Shown here piece after piece: positions 1 through 11,216 of a stretch of DNA of 64,000 bases. The stretch is from Fremontodendron californicum (taxonomy: Eukaryota; Streptophyta; Magnoliopsida; Malvales; Malvaceae): positions 35,845,145 through 35,909,144 of the forward strand of contig JAULJL010000001.1 of assembly GCA_030761205.1 (NCBI GenBank). Direction: 5' to 3'. The position numbers and the translations under genes were made by a program. The notes beneath the pieces are model-generated. The model did no database searches, was not told the origin of the DNA, and saw nothing but the letters and a program-made list of their open reading frames with translations. Position 1 is the stretch's first letter. Every line of letters begins with the position of its first letter.

Positions 1-1
1 T

Positions 2-253
2 CTCTCCTCTCCTTTGGCCAATGCAAGATCGGTACTGAAACCCTCCACCCTCAAATTCAGGATGCTGCCCAAGAACATTCCTACTCCGCCGTCAGGGCCT
101 GGCCAGCGTATAAATACGCCACCACCATCGCCATCTTCAGCAACGAGGAGTTTGAACTTTGGGATGTTGCCTAAAGGCGTGCCTATTCCTCCATCTGGGC
201 CTAGTAGGCGTACATCGGATCCCCCACCTCCTCCACCACTGTATGGGCTTTAA
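2..253 (+). CDS. IDA-like secreted peptide precursor, copy A (5' end outside window)
   Basis: This is the C-terminal part of a small secreted peptide precursor related to INFLORESCENCE DEFICIENT IN ABSCISSION (IDA/IDL). IDA peptides are cleaved in the apoplast and perceived by HAESA-type receptor kinases to trigger cell separation. The frame is open from the window edge and enters the end of a signal peptide (SPLANA). Two EPIP-type motifs follow: FRMLPKNIPTPPSGPGQRIN and FGMLPKGVPIPPSGPSRR. A polyproline tail closes the protein. Relative to copy B at 17114-17410, one A is missing at the stop codon (CTGTAATGG became CTGTATGG), so three residues (YGL) are added before TAA. Its first motif keeps LPK and PPSGP, which copy B has lost. 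The start codon and promoter are not visible, so expression cannot be judged. Confidence 0.8.
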   Translation, partial: LSSPLANARSVLKPSTLKFRMLPKNIPTPPSGPGQRINTPPPSPSSATRSLNFGMLPKGVPIPPSGPSRRTSDPPPPPPLYGL

Positions 254-1426
254 ATGACCCATTTAATTATCTAGTGCAGGCTATTTCTGTTGTATGTTCT
301 CCTTGCTTTTGCAATGAAATCAGACGAAAATAATTTTAATAAATCTTATAAATATTTATATGCTGTTTTTTTTTTTTTTTTTTAGAATTATATGACAGTT
401 TGTGGATATTTAGAAATTAATCCGAATTTATATTTGGATAAAAAAACTTAAACTTATAGTTATCAAGAACGGATCGGATATTGACCCATTCAAAGTTTCG
501 AGTTTCAGGTCAATTGGTTCAACCGTTGGATCATTCATGTTAATGTTAGTTTAAAAAAAATATTTTTTAAATATTATGAATAAAATTATAGATTATATAA
601 ATACTTTTAATACTTGTATAATTTGAAAATTATGATATAAAAAATTAAAAATATTCATTATCATTTAAAAAATTAGAAAAAAATCTAAATTTACAAAGAT
701 TTTTTCTGCATTTAATTTTTTTATAAAAATTTTTATAATATTTTTTTGTGTGTGAAAATGACAAAAGAATGACTAATTAGTGAGAAAAACTAAATTAGGT
801 ATGATTTAAAATTTATTTAAAAATTTTGTTTTTAATTAGCCCAGGTCAATAACAAACTCGTCGTTCGGATTTTTCATAAACTCGACGAATCAATTTAGAT
901 TTTCTTGAGTCAATTATAAAAACAATCTAATTAAAAAACCAACATGGATTAAGGGATGGGTCACCAGTTTAAGCATTCCAAGTTTAATAACTATGCTTGA
1001 ATTAAAACATGAATTCATATAAAATGGAGAAATTCTCCCATACACTTCGAGGGAAGTTTTTACGTTCCACAAGCAAAGCTTAGAATGTTGACACATAAGG
1101 TATAGTAAAAAAAAAAAAAACTAATTAAAAAATTGAGGCATGTTGTGGAGTTAAAGAACTTCATTTTTAGTGTATCAAATACCAATCTTTTAAAATATAT
1201 ATGGAAAAAAAATTAAATTTGGAATATGAGACTTAACCTAATTAATTCGTACAATCATCTTAAAAAATAACATTCAACAAGGTTTGAATTTCAAATTCCA
1301 AACATTTGTAGCCCCTTTGGCCCTTCCATATCATCATATTATAGTCTATTTTATATAAAAAAAAAAACATTTAATTGATAAGGATTTTTAAAATAAATAA
1401 AAAAAGTTTATCAACAAATTTTTTTC
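254..1426. other. AT-rich 3' flank of IDA-like copy A, no gene
   Basis: The first ~110 bp match the 3' UTR of copy B. The rest matches 27940-29290. It contains a long T tract (366-383) at the place where copy B carries the LTR retrotransposon. I see no convincing ORF or RNA gene. Confidence 0.7.
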
Positions 1427-1984
1427 GATTAAAGTACTTAAACAGTTAATGTACTATAGTCAAAAGTGCATTGTAGTCCTTGTACTATAGAAGTGAGTAA
1501 TTTAATCTTTGTACGTTTAAATTTTGTGCAAAGAAGTAAAATTGGTAATAGTGTTAATGAAAAACTTTCTAAATGCTGACATGGATATGTGAAACTGACA
1601 AAAAAGATGACTTGGAAAAAAATTATGACGTGTCAAATTTTTTTACTCAAGTAGAATTTAGAAAAAATATAATTTTTTTATCCAAATCCCTCCCTTACCC
1701 TTAAAAATGTCATCATTTTTTTTTCGAAGTCATCTATTCTGTCAGTTTCTAAATTTCACCTTAGAAAAAAACTTGACACGTCATCATTTTTTTCTTCAAG
1801 TCATCGATTATGTCAGTTTCACATGTACACATCAGTATTTAAACGATTTTTCATTAACAACGTTACCTATTTTATTTTTTTGCACTAATTTCAAACATAT
1901 AAGGATTAAGTTACTCACTTCTATAGTACAGGAACTAAAATACACTTTTAACTATAATACAGAGATTATTTAAGTACTTTAACC
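1427..1984. mobile_element. Fold-back MULE-type MITE with perfect 10-bp TSD
   Basis: The element is 558 bp and nearly palindromic. It begins GATTAAAGTACTTAAACAG and ends with an imperfect inverted copy, AAGTACTTTAACC. The arms extend about 270 bp each, with shared blocks such as CTATAGAAGTGAGTAA on one arm and TTACTCACTTCTATAG on the other. It is flanked by the direct repeat AATTTTTTTC at 1417-1426 and 1985-1994. Copy B has the uninterrupted site near 29290-29310. A 9-10 bp TSD with long TIRs fits a non-autonomous Mutator-like element. No coding capacity. Confidence 0.85.
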
Positions 1985-2115
1985 AATTTTTTTCTCACCT
2001 CTAAAATTTTGACATGATCCTAGGCATAAAAAACCCATTCCTCGTCCCTCTCTTTTCTAACCTTTACAACCTTTATGTCAAAAATTATATATTTTTGGAA
2101 GTTGGTAAAAAAAAA

Positions 2116-3615
2116 TGAGTTAATAGCACCAATAGTCCCCAAACTATAGGCATATTTTATATTGGTCTCTTTAAAACGTATCAAATTGGTTCTTACTTAC
2201 AAGTATCATAACAAATTGGTCCCTTCCGTTAGCTTTTCCATTACCTTTACTGTAGCAATCAGCTTAGTGACACGTGTCACCAGCTGATTGCATCACATTT
2301 CTCTTCATTTTTTTTTCTTTTTCTTTATTTCTTTATTATTTTTTCTTTGATATTTTTTAATAAATAAATGTAAATAAATATTTTTTTTATAAAATTAATG
2401 TAAATAAATATTTATATTTTATAAATTATTTAATTATTAAAAAATTAATTTAAATTATTATTTATCTTTTGTATTTATTTATAAAGAATAATAAAGAAAA
2501 TGAAAACATGAAAACATTAATAAATACAAAAGATAAATAATAATTTAAATTAATTTCTTAATAATTAAATAATTTATAAAATATAAATATTTATTTACAT
2601 TAATTTTATAAAAAATATTTTTTCTTTTTCTTTTTCTTCTTTCTTTCTTTTTTTCTTTTTATAAATAAATTAATTTCGTAAAAAATAAATAATTTATAAT
2701 TATAAAATATAAAATATTTATTTACATTCATTTATTAAAAATATATTTTTTACTTTTTTATTTTCCTTTTCTTTCTTTCTTTCCTTTTTTTTCCTTTTTT
2801 CTTATAAAATTAATGTAAATAAAATATTTTATATTTTAAAAATTAATTTAAATTATAGTATGAATTATTATTTATTTTTATTTATATTTATTTACAAACA
2901 AGAGAAAAAAGGGAAAAGATAAGAAAGGAAAAAATAAAAAACTTATAAATATAAAATAAATATTTTATATTTATAAATTATTTAATTTTTAGAAAGTTAA
3001 TTTAATTTTAAAATATAATATAATATAATATACTTATATATATTTTTTGTATTTGTTTATAAAGAAGAGAAAAAAGAAGAAAGGGAAGGAAAAAAATATT
3101 TTTATAAAATTAATGTAAATAAATAGCTTTATATTTTTTTCAATTATTTGATTATTACAATATTAATTTAAATTATAATATAAATTATTATTTAGTTTTT
3201 AATATTTATTTATAAAGAAGAGAAAAGCAACAAAAAAAGAAGAAGGAAGAAACGAAAAAATTAAAAATATTTTTTATAAAATTAAAGTAAATAAATATTT
3301 CATACTTTTTAAATTAATTATATTTTTAAAAAAATTATTTTAATTTATAATATGAATTATTTTTTCTTTGTATTATTTATAAAAAGAAATCAAAGAAAAA
3401 AATAAAGAAAAAGGAAAAATAAAAATAAAGAGGCAAGTTGGAGCAATCAGCTGGTGACACGTGTCACTAAGCTGATTGCAGTAACGAAAAAGCTAACGGA
3501 AGGGACCAATTTGTTATGATACTTGCAATCAATGACCAATTTGATACGTTTTGAAGTTTAAGGACCAATATAAAATATGCCTTATAGTTTGAGGACCATT
3601 GATGCTATTAACTCA
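2116..3615. mobile_element. Fold-back MULE-like element with ~190-bp TIRs
   Basis: The left end, TGAGTTAATAGCACCAATAG, is repeated inverted at the right end (3580-3615). The arms share the blocks CAATCAGCTTAGTGACACGT and AGCTAACGGAAGGGACCAAT in opposite orientation. The interior (2300-3430) is A/T- and purine/pyrimidine-rich with repeated AATTAATGTAAATAAATA-like phrases and no ORF. A run of 9 A precedes the element and 10 A follow it, consistent with a 9-bp poly-A TSD. Copy B has the empty site (TTGGTAAAAAAAATTATC) near 29414. Confidence 0.82.
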
Positions 3616-4255
3616 AAAAAAAAATTATCAAATTAATTCAAATTGAATATCACTACAAACAAATTGCTATATACTGACACTTACCTATATTGACGGTAGA
3701 AATCCATCGGTATAAATGATCTATTGCGACGGATTTTTGTTACCGTCAGTATATGTTTAACATATACCGACACTCTGTTTTCCGTCGCTACAGATACCCC
3801 ATATACTGACGGTTGTTCATTGGTCATCGGTATAGATATCCCGTATACTGACGGTTTTTCATTAACCGTCGGTATAGTCATAAGATATACTGACGGGTTT
3901 TGTCATCCGTCAGTATAGGTCACTCCGAAAAAAAACGCGGCCTCCTTTTATAATGGTGGGTCATTTTATTTTTACTGAAAATGCTATAATGACGGATTTG
4001 CCCTTTCTTTGATTAGGTTATACTTTCCCCTTTCTTTTCCCCTTATCTCTTTCACCCGTCTCTTTCACTTACCTCTTTAGCCAATTCCTTTTCAATCGGT
4101 AATCAACTGGTTTCATCACAAATTCATTGGGTTTTGGTAAGTAATTCTCCTTCCTTCATCGATTATATTATATAAACCTCACCTTGAGCATAATGTTAAA
4201 TATAAACGTATACCCAGATGATAACTCAACATCCAAATTAAGACAAAAAGCCATC

Positions 4256-4412
4256 AGATTTGCTAACTCGTAGAGCTTGCCACGACTAGAGAAGACGATA
4301 AGGGCAACCTCAGCATCACAAAGCACAGAAAGCTCATAAGCTTTCTTGAGCAAACCATTTCTTCTCTTAGAGAAGGTCTGTTGCTCTTCCGATATCTCTT
4401 TCTTAATTTTTT
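4256..4412 (-). pseudogene. MADS-box domain exon fragment captured in the CACTA element
   Basis: The minus strand reads in one frame through TFSKRRNGLLKKAYELSVLC, followed by DAEVALIVFSSRGKLYELAN. This is the C-terminal two thirds of a type II (MIKC) MADS DNA-binding domain and resembles the AG/SEP group by eye. The preceding residues (KKEISEEQQ) diverge from the usual basic start of the domain, and no initiator or M-K-S-R-like N-terminus is present. Similarity also stops after LYELAN, so only part of exon 1 was taken. It lies wholly inside the transposon, so it is a transduplicated fragment and not a working gene. Confidence 0.8.
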
Positions 4413-6009
4413 TTTTTTCAACTCTCTTTTTTTAGATAGCTAATTAGAGCACTAGTATACTGGTAGTATTAATACACATTACTCGCCCTGTTATCCAATA
4501 TTATATTATCCACACCCCCAAACAGGTGGTAAAACTATACTAGGACCACAAACACGTCGGCATAATCTCAAATCTATCCAGTTCTAGTCTTGGTTCACTG
4601 GCTAGCCTGCTTTACCCTTTTGGCATCAAGTACAGCTCAAAAACCCAAACCCATCCTTCCATTTTTTTGCCCTTTTTTTGCTTTCAACTTGCATTAATGC
4701 TGCTACCGCCCATACCTATATGTCCACATTCATACTTTTGTTGCTGGCAACACTTATTCTTGCCGCTGCTAGTTTGTGGATTTTTATTGTTATTATTCTC
4801 TTCTTGTTTTTTTTCACTATCATACTTTTGTTTCTTTTTTGCTTCTCATTTTATAGTATAATCCCATGAACATTTTACTTGTATTGATGATTTTCTAGAA
4901 TTCAGTTATTCCTTTTCTATTCACTATTTATTTCTATCGTGTTTATCGTTTGTTTCTGTATCTTTGAGTTTGACTGATGCATATCACCCATGCTTCATTC
5001 CTTTTTCATTTTAGTTCATATTTCCTTAAAATTTTTATAGCATTGCGCAGAACAAGTTCATTACATGATCCTTGGTGTAAAATTAGGTGATTTTGAAAGA
5101 GTAGTTGATCCGTACGAGTTAGAATCTGAGTGAAAATGATATTTGTTGATGCAGAATAATTTCATCTTTTAAAATATATTTATCTACTTCATTGTGGTAG
5201 GATTATGGAACTTGAAATGTCGAGGAATTTCTTGATTGTGGTAGGATTGTGGAACTTGAAATGTAGATCATATTTCACATAATATTTTTACCTTTTGAGT
5301 AGATGTAATGTGTATAAGCTTAATTCAATAAATATATATTGACAGAACAAATACTTTTTAGGTACCTGATGCTGGTAGTGCTCCAAATTTGTCACCAATA
5401 ATAAGGTCTTCAACTTCTAGTCATCAAGTTAATGAAAATGAAGATGGTAAACTACTTGATTATTTTATTCTTCTATATTGACTTCATTATTTAATTGCTT
5501 TTAATTGTATAATATTTGTCAATTTTATGGAGATGCTGCTCCATAGGAATATTCATGAGATTTGGATTGCTTATTTCACTTTATGTATTTGGATTGCTTA
5601 TTTACTTTGTGTTTGGATTGCTAATTTTCAATTTTAAGACTGTATTATGACTTTAGCTTGCGACTTCTATTTAGCTTGTAAAAGTTATATAATTAAGACA
5701 ATTTATTTGAAATTTTATTTTTAATATTATGAAATATTTTGTACTTTCTTATAATGGTTTTTTTTATATGAAATATCTAGGATTAAATTATAAATATATC
5801 AATATTAGTAATTGAAAATATGATAAAATTTTATTTTTACCGACGCTCTGACCTCTATACTGACAGTTCATATAACAACAAAAAATGTATAGTATACTGA
5901 TGGAGTAAACCGTCAGTAAATTTACGACAAACTGTCCCTATAGGTTAATTGTATATTTTACATTTTAATCTATACTGACGGACACAAAAAAAAAAAAAAC
6001 CGTCGGTAT

Positions 6010-6230
6010 ATGTATATCAATGGTATCTATACCGACGGATACAAAATCCGTCGGTATAGATACGATATCTATACCGACGGATACAAAATCTGTCGGTATA
6101 GATATAGTATCTATACCTACGGCTACAAAATTCGTCGGTATAGATACGGTATCTATACCTACGGCTACAAAAGCCGTCGGTATAGATGCGGTATCTATAC
6201 CGACGAATACAAAATCTGTCGGTATAGGTA
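6010..6230. repeat. Subterminal tandem palindromic repeats of the CACTA element
   Basis: About five copies of a ~43-bp unit of the form TATACCGACGGATACAAAA followed by its near complement TCCGTCGGTATAGATA. Because each unit is palindromic, open frames appear on both strands. They are not genes. Confidence 0.85.
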
Positions 6231-6760
6231 AAAGCAAAAGGGGCTACCCCAACATAGGCTATACCGACGGTAGTAACATTAGTGACGCCTAAAACCGTCG
6301 ATACAGGTTATACATCCTATTCCGACGGTCACCTTTTTCGTTGGTATAGGTCTATACCGACGAGGGTTTTAGGACTTTTAGCGACGGATTTTAGAGTTTT
6401 ATCAACACTTTTTGGACCGTCACTATATGACAATTTGTTTGTAGTGTATGTATCTATTAATTTTGGGATATCCGATCTCATGGCTATATGAAATAATGAA
6501 ATCTAAACGTAAAACTTTTTAAATTATTATTATTTTGTTTTGAATTGATTTTTTATATTTTTATTTATAGGCATTAACAGTCTAACAAATATTACAAAAA
6601 TAAAAATTCAAGTTTTGAGTATTATAAATACAATCTTCGACGTTATCTACGATATAGATAACTAAATTAAAAAATTGAATGGAAAAATCTTTACCTTTTG
6701 ATTTCTTAAGTAATAAAAAACCATTTAAATGCAAAAGAAATTTTTAGGAAAGAAAATACT

Positions 6761-7080
6761 CTTTACATATATATTTGTGCTTGTATTGTTTTTAGAAAAT
6801 TTTCGAAGATGACTTTGATAGCTTTATTTATTAGGTTTGCTATAATTTTAATATAAAAAATACAGATATTTTGGATAATTTGATATTTTTGATTTTAGCT
6901 TTTTTTTTTTTTTTTACTTTATCTTAATGGATAAGATTTGAAAAATAAATAAGGATAAGGCTGGTTGGGATTTATTTATTATGTTTTTTTTCGTGTTGTT
7001 CATTTATATTACACATAAAATGCGGCTAGTTGGAAATAGTGAAAAAAATCAAAAGGTGAAATATGGGCTACATTCAGTCT
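6761..7080. other. AT-rich spacer
   Basis: Unique-looking AT-rich DNA between the end of copy-A homology and the decayed transposase. I see no terminus of the neighbouring CACTA-like element here. Confidence 0.4.
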
Positions 7081-7085
7081 TCTGA

Positions 7086-9670
7086 GTGGTGAGTCGCCTA
7101 CGTCCATCATTGGAGGATCCATCCTTACCTCCTACGGCTACAGCCACTAACTCGCCTCCGATGGACCCCTTCCCTTCCGTGAAACTTATTGGCATAGATC
7201 AATACCTGGTCATTGACCCTCCAGCCAGTGAGGTCCCCAATTGCAATGAACCTGAAATCGAGGAATCTGAAATCGAAGCTCCCTTAAAGCAATTTTCACG
7301 AATCGGATGGTACTGTGGCTGCTGGTAGTTTAAGAACACGGATTAGAAGTCGTACTCAAAGTTTACCAACACTAGCTAATCCAGTCGACCGGATTTGGAT
7401 AACATGTCTACAAGGCACGTGAGTTTGTTACACTTTATTTATTTAATTTCTTAAGTTCATTGAATAAGACCCTGAATATTATGGATTGACTTGCTTTGAT
7501 TTTGATAGCACTTTCTTGAAGAATCGTGTCACATCAATTATTGCTTTCTGCATAATATGTTATAACAGAACTTTTGAAATCAAAATGAACAAAGTTTTAA
7601 GGCGTGTATTAATACCACTATTCTTAAGGTTTTATTTGCCCCATCGTAGGTGTGCAAAAGAATTATATAAACCTCGAAGATACAATGAAGTCCAATGACT
7701 GATTTCGTATTGCACTGACGAAATCAATCCACTGAGCACTGAGCAGTGTATAACAAAACTATCAAACTTTTACAAAGAATTTCTGCTGCAATCCTTTATA
7801 GAAAAATCTGAGAAATATCTTGAAGAAGGAGGAAGAATAAAAAACGAAATATGTTTTCAGTGTGTTCACTTCTGAAAACCAGAGAAGCATTTATAGGCTA
7901 TTACATATCTGTTCGTACAGACACAACTGGTTTAAATGAATCTGTTTGTTTCAAGCAGATAGGCTGCTTCTTGTACAGAAAAGACTTGTCTGAACAAATT
8001 TATCTGTTTGAAACAAACATGCAGCATATTGTTCAGACACGAATCTGTCTGAACAAATCTATTTGTTGAAAAATCCGGCCAGCTCTTGTCTAAAACGGAC
8101 AAAAAATAATTAATTAAAAAATTAATTATTAGCTACACGTGCACGTGCCAAAGTGCCAAGTGCCTTTATAATATATTAATATATAAAATTAATATGTTAC
8201 TAGACCATTCAAGCTAGCCATGGTCCAATTTTCACTTGAGCCCACTTGTTATCCAACTACTAAAACTATTCACTTCTCTATATTTAAAGAACATTATTGC
8301 CTTTGTTCTTTTCTTATATAGGATTCTATCCCATAATTATTTTAAAAATATTCAACATAATACTTCAACGGTTCTTGGTCGATTTGAAAAAAAAGTTACC
8401 TCAAATGTTAAAGAGATGATGTGAAGTCTATTTCAGGTATAATTTATTTTATAAATATATATAGTTTTATTTTAATTTATTTAACGGAACATGTTTATTT
8501 TGATATATATATATATATATATATTATTTTATGGTACGAAAAATGCACGTGGACTTCCGAACGAACACTTGTGGTTAGAAAGATATGGGAGGAGACATGT
8601 AAGGAGCGAATGAAGGACATGTTAGGAACCGATAGGAAAAATGCTTTGAAAATGCTTAGGACTGATAAAATAGAAGAGTGCAAAGGATATATCTGTGACT
8701 GGATAAATGTGGAGATTTGGAATGAACTGCTTGACAAGGTATGGAGTACAGAAGCGCGAAAAAGAAAGTCCCAACAACCCAAGGATAATCGGAACACAAA
8801 GAAAGAAAGAAGTGTAATGAATGACACATGAGGATCAACTCTTTTTCTACTTCATGCACAACGAATGGTAAGAACTATTAAATTGGATACGAAATTTATA
8901 AATTGAAAAGTTTTATACTAGCTTATATTACATTGTTTTATACTAATAACTTTGTGTTGTATTCATTTGACTGAATGTAGTTATAAGAGATGAACCGTCA
9001 AGCGACCTTCAAAGAATTATTTGATCGCACTTGTAAACATGTAAGGGCGTGGTGATTTTGTGGACAACAAGTCAAAATCTATTAGTGTACGTCATTAGGT
9101 TCATAGATTTATTTTTATAATTTTTTGTTAAATTAATTAATTATCTATAGTTTTTATTTGCTCAAGCTGAAGAGTATGTCAATTATAATTGTTTCAATTC
9201 ATTATATTTTTATATTTCAAATTGTATGAAAATTATATTGCTTCATTGCAACAGAGATACGGTGACGATTCATCTACTTATCCGGAGTTTAATCCTCCAG
9301 CCATCGGGGGTATGCAAACTACTTTTACTCATGTTTATAGATTTAAAACAAGATCACGTTCTCGAGATATTTTTTTCCTCTACCAGCTCAAGTTCATAAG
9401 CGAGTAGTTATTCTGCATGTGGTGTTGCTACTGCACAGCAGGTGTTAGGTGACTCCGAGGCAATCCAACTATTGAAATAAGATGTCAGCAGATTGGAAGA
9501 TCAAGTGAAAGTATTGCGCAATCACAAGAGAAAATGAAAGATGTTTTTGCTTAGCTTGAGGCAGATGTTAAATTGCTCATAGTATCATGCAACACGTGCC
9601 TGAGTTGAAACTTCTGGAGCAGAGTCAGTGACTCAGTGTTGTAGGCCTTGGAGCTGGACCCAGTGACGAT
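7086..9670 (+). pseudogene. Decayed plant En/Spm (Ptta-type, transposase_24-like) transposase gene
   Basis: Scattered coding blocks in changing frames resemble the non-catalytic En/Spm-associated plant protein (TNPA/Ptta group). They are a Pro/Glu-rich N-terminus with an APLKQ phrase (7086-7320), a block running into RTRIRSRTQSLPT at about 7325-7420, a central helix-rich block with RKIWEETCKERMKDMLG and IWNELLDKVWSTEARKRKSQ (8560-8820), an ELFDRTCKH phrase near 9015, and RYGDDSSTYPEFNPPA near 9255. The order and motifs (W..L.D.W...KRKS, then ELFDRT, then a P.FDP-like segment) fit that family from memory. Stops and frameshifts separate the blocks. Downstream lies a CACTA-like terminus at ~10315, so this is probably the gene of that element. 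Confidence 0.6.
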
Positions 9671-9879
9671 CCGACACATTAATGTTGCACAGAATGTTTT
9701 TTCAAATAATTTCTAATTTTTTATTATTTGTATATTAGTACATTTTATAATTAGCTATGGAATTTTATATAATTAAAGTTACTTATTTATTAATTTAAAT
9801 AGAATTAAAAGTTTATATTACAAACTGTTGTAATTTTTAAATTAATTATCTAAAAAAATTTTAAATTGTAAAAACCCAA

Positions 9880-10315
9880 ATAAAATTTTATATATATATA
9901 TATAATAACAATTTCCAATGGATTTTGGACCAATTATCGATGGAACTCCGTCAAAAAAAATTTGAAATAATTTTTTTTTATTTTTAATACATTACTAATA
10001 ACAAATTTCATTGGAATAAAAAATTTGTCATAAATTGTTTCAATTTATACGGAATTAAAAAAATAAATTTGAAAAAATAAAATTTAAATTTTCAAAGGAA
10101 TCTCTTTGAGTATTTTGACGGAATTTTTCGTGGAAAATACTCATATAGTTTTTGACGAAATTTTTAATTTTTCACGAAAAGCTTTTATCATCTTCCACAT
10201 TTTCGAATGAAAGTTTCCGTTGAAAATTTTCGACTGAAAAAGTAATTTTCAACAAAATTTAGACTTTTTCCGATGAAATTTTTTGTCATAAATGAGGTAT
10301 TATTTTCTTGTAATG
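9880..10315. repeat. CACTA-like subterminal repeats and degenerate right terminus
   Basis: Repeated GACGGAATTTTTCG, TTTGACGAAATTTTT, GGAAAATTTTCGA-like phrases in both orientations precede the terminus TATTATTTTCTTGTAATG, one base away from the canonical CACTA end TTTCTTGTAGTG. I could not find a matching left terminus, so only the right end of the element survives. Confidence 0.6.
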
Positions 10316-10319
10316 AAAA

Positions 10320-11216
10320 TCATATATATTTATATATAATATAATAAGGTACATACTGACCGTGTAAGTTCTGTTGACGTAGATGCTTACGTGGATAATA
10401 TATAAAATTATATAATCTTAAAAATGAAAAGAAAATACAAATTTGAAATTTAAAGAATTGAAATCCAAATCAACAAAAATATCTTTAATTTTTAAATTCA
10501 AATATCTTAAATATTATTTTTATCTTTACAAATTAATTTTCTTATAATCCTTTAATATTTTATCTTTTTTTAAATTTAAAAACACATATCATCAATTATA
10601 TCCTTTTAAATTCAATATTGTGCAATATCTTAATGAATATATAAGAATGTAATTATGCTAATTTTATGAGTGTATAATTATATATAGTAGATCAATAAAA
10701 ATATTTATACTTTATAAAGATAATATTAAAATTAAAAAAAATTTAAAAAAATTAAATCATATATATATATAATATAACAAGATACATGCTGATCGTGTAA
10801 GTTCTGCTGACATAGATGCCTACGTGGAAATACATAAAATTATATAATTTTAAAAATTAAAAGAAAATATCAATTTGAAATTTAAAGAATTGCAATCCAA
10901 ATCAATAAAATTTATTTTTTTAAATTCAAATATCTTAAATATTATTTTTATCTTTACAAATTAATTTTCTTATAATCATTTAATCTTTTATCTTTTTTAA
11001 ATTTTAAAACACATATCATCAATTATATTTTTTTAAATTTAATATCATGCAATATCTTAATGAATATATAAAAATTTAAATATGCTAATTTTATGAGTGT
11101 ATAATTATATATAATAAATCAATAAAAATATATATTATAAAGATAATATTAAAATTTAAAAATAAATTATAAAAATATAATAAAAAAATTTGTGCAGCGC
11201 GAGTTAAAAAGGCTAG
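10320..11216 (+). mobile_element. Helitron-like non-autonomous element with duplicated 5' part
   Basis: Starts TCATATATATTTATATATAA and ends GCGCGAGTTAAAAAGGCTAG, preceded by A (10319) and followed by T (11217). This is the TC...CTRR pattern with A|T insertion typical of Helitrons, and the end resembles common plant Helitron 3' ends. The 5' ~430 bp are directly duplicated: 10320-10756 and 10757-11216 share TACATACTGACCGTGTAAGT-like and TTGAAATTTAAAGAATTG blocks. No RepHel coding sequence is present. No TSD is expected for Helitrons, so the ends rest on motif match only. Confidence 0.5.

Larger units (their letters stand above)
3651..6446. mobile_element. CACTA (En/Spm) transposon, non-autonomous, with captured gene fragment
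   Basis: The element is 2796 bp, with TIRs starting CACTACAAACAAATTG and ending with the exact complement CAATTTGTTTGTAGTG. It is flanked by a 3-bp TSD, TAT (3648-3650 and 6447-6449), the hallmark of CACTA elements. Subterminal regions (3670-3930, 5835-6430) are packed with ACCGACGG / CCGTCGGTATA repeats in both orientations, the type of site bound by TNPA-like proteins. The unoccupied target is visible in copy B near 29446. No TNPD transposase is present. Inside are a MADS-box fragment (4256-4412, minus) and a short possible exon (5362-5446) bordered by AG and GT with an open frame. Confidence 0.93.
1..6760 (+). repeat. Segmental duplication, copy A (with three later insertions)
   Basis: The IDA-like gene, its 3' flank, and the stretches 360-1426, 1985-2115, 3616-3650 and 6447-~6760 align, in order and orientation, with 17114-17534 and 27932-29745 (copy B). 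Shared landmarks are the TGACAGTTTGTGGATATT motif near 391, the GTTGACACATAAGGTATAG motif near 1089, CCCATTCCTCGTCCCTCTC near 2034 and TTTTGGGATATCCGATC near 6461. The duplicated tract is about 2 kb once insertions are removed. The left end of copy A lies outside the window. Homology fades near 6760. Confidence 0.88.

Noticed and set aside
5965..6292. Repetitive frames (SIPTDFVAVGIDT-like) on both strands
   Set aside because: CACTA subterminal palindromic repeats.
8495..8859. Minus-strand frames opposite the decayed transposase
   Set aside because: Antisense shadows; the plus-strand block has family-like motifs.
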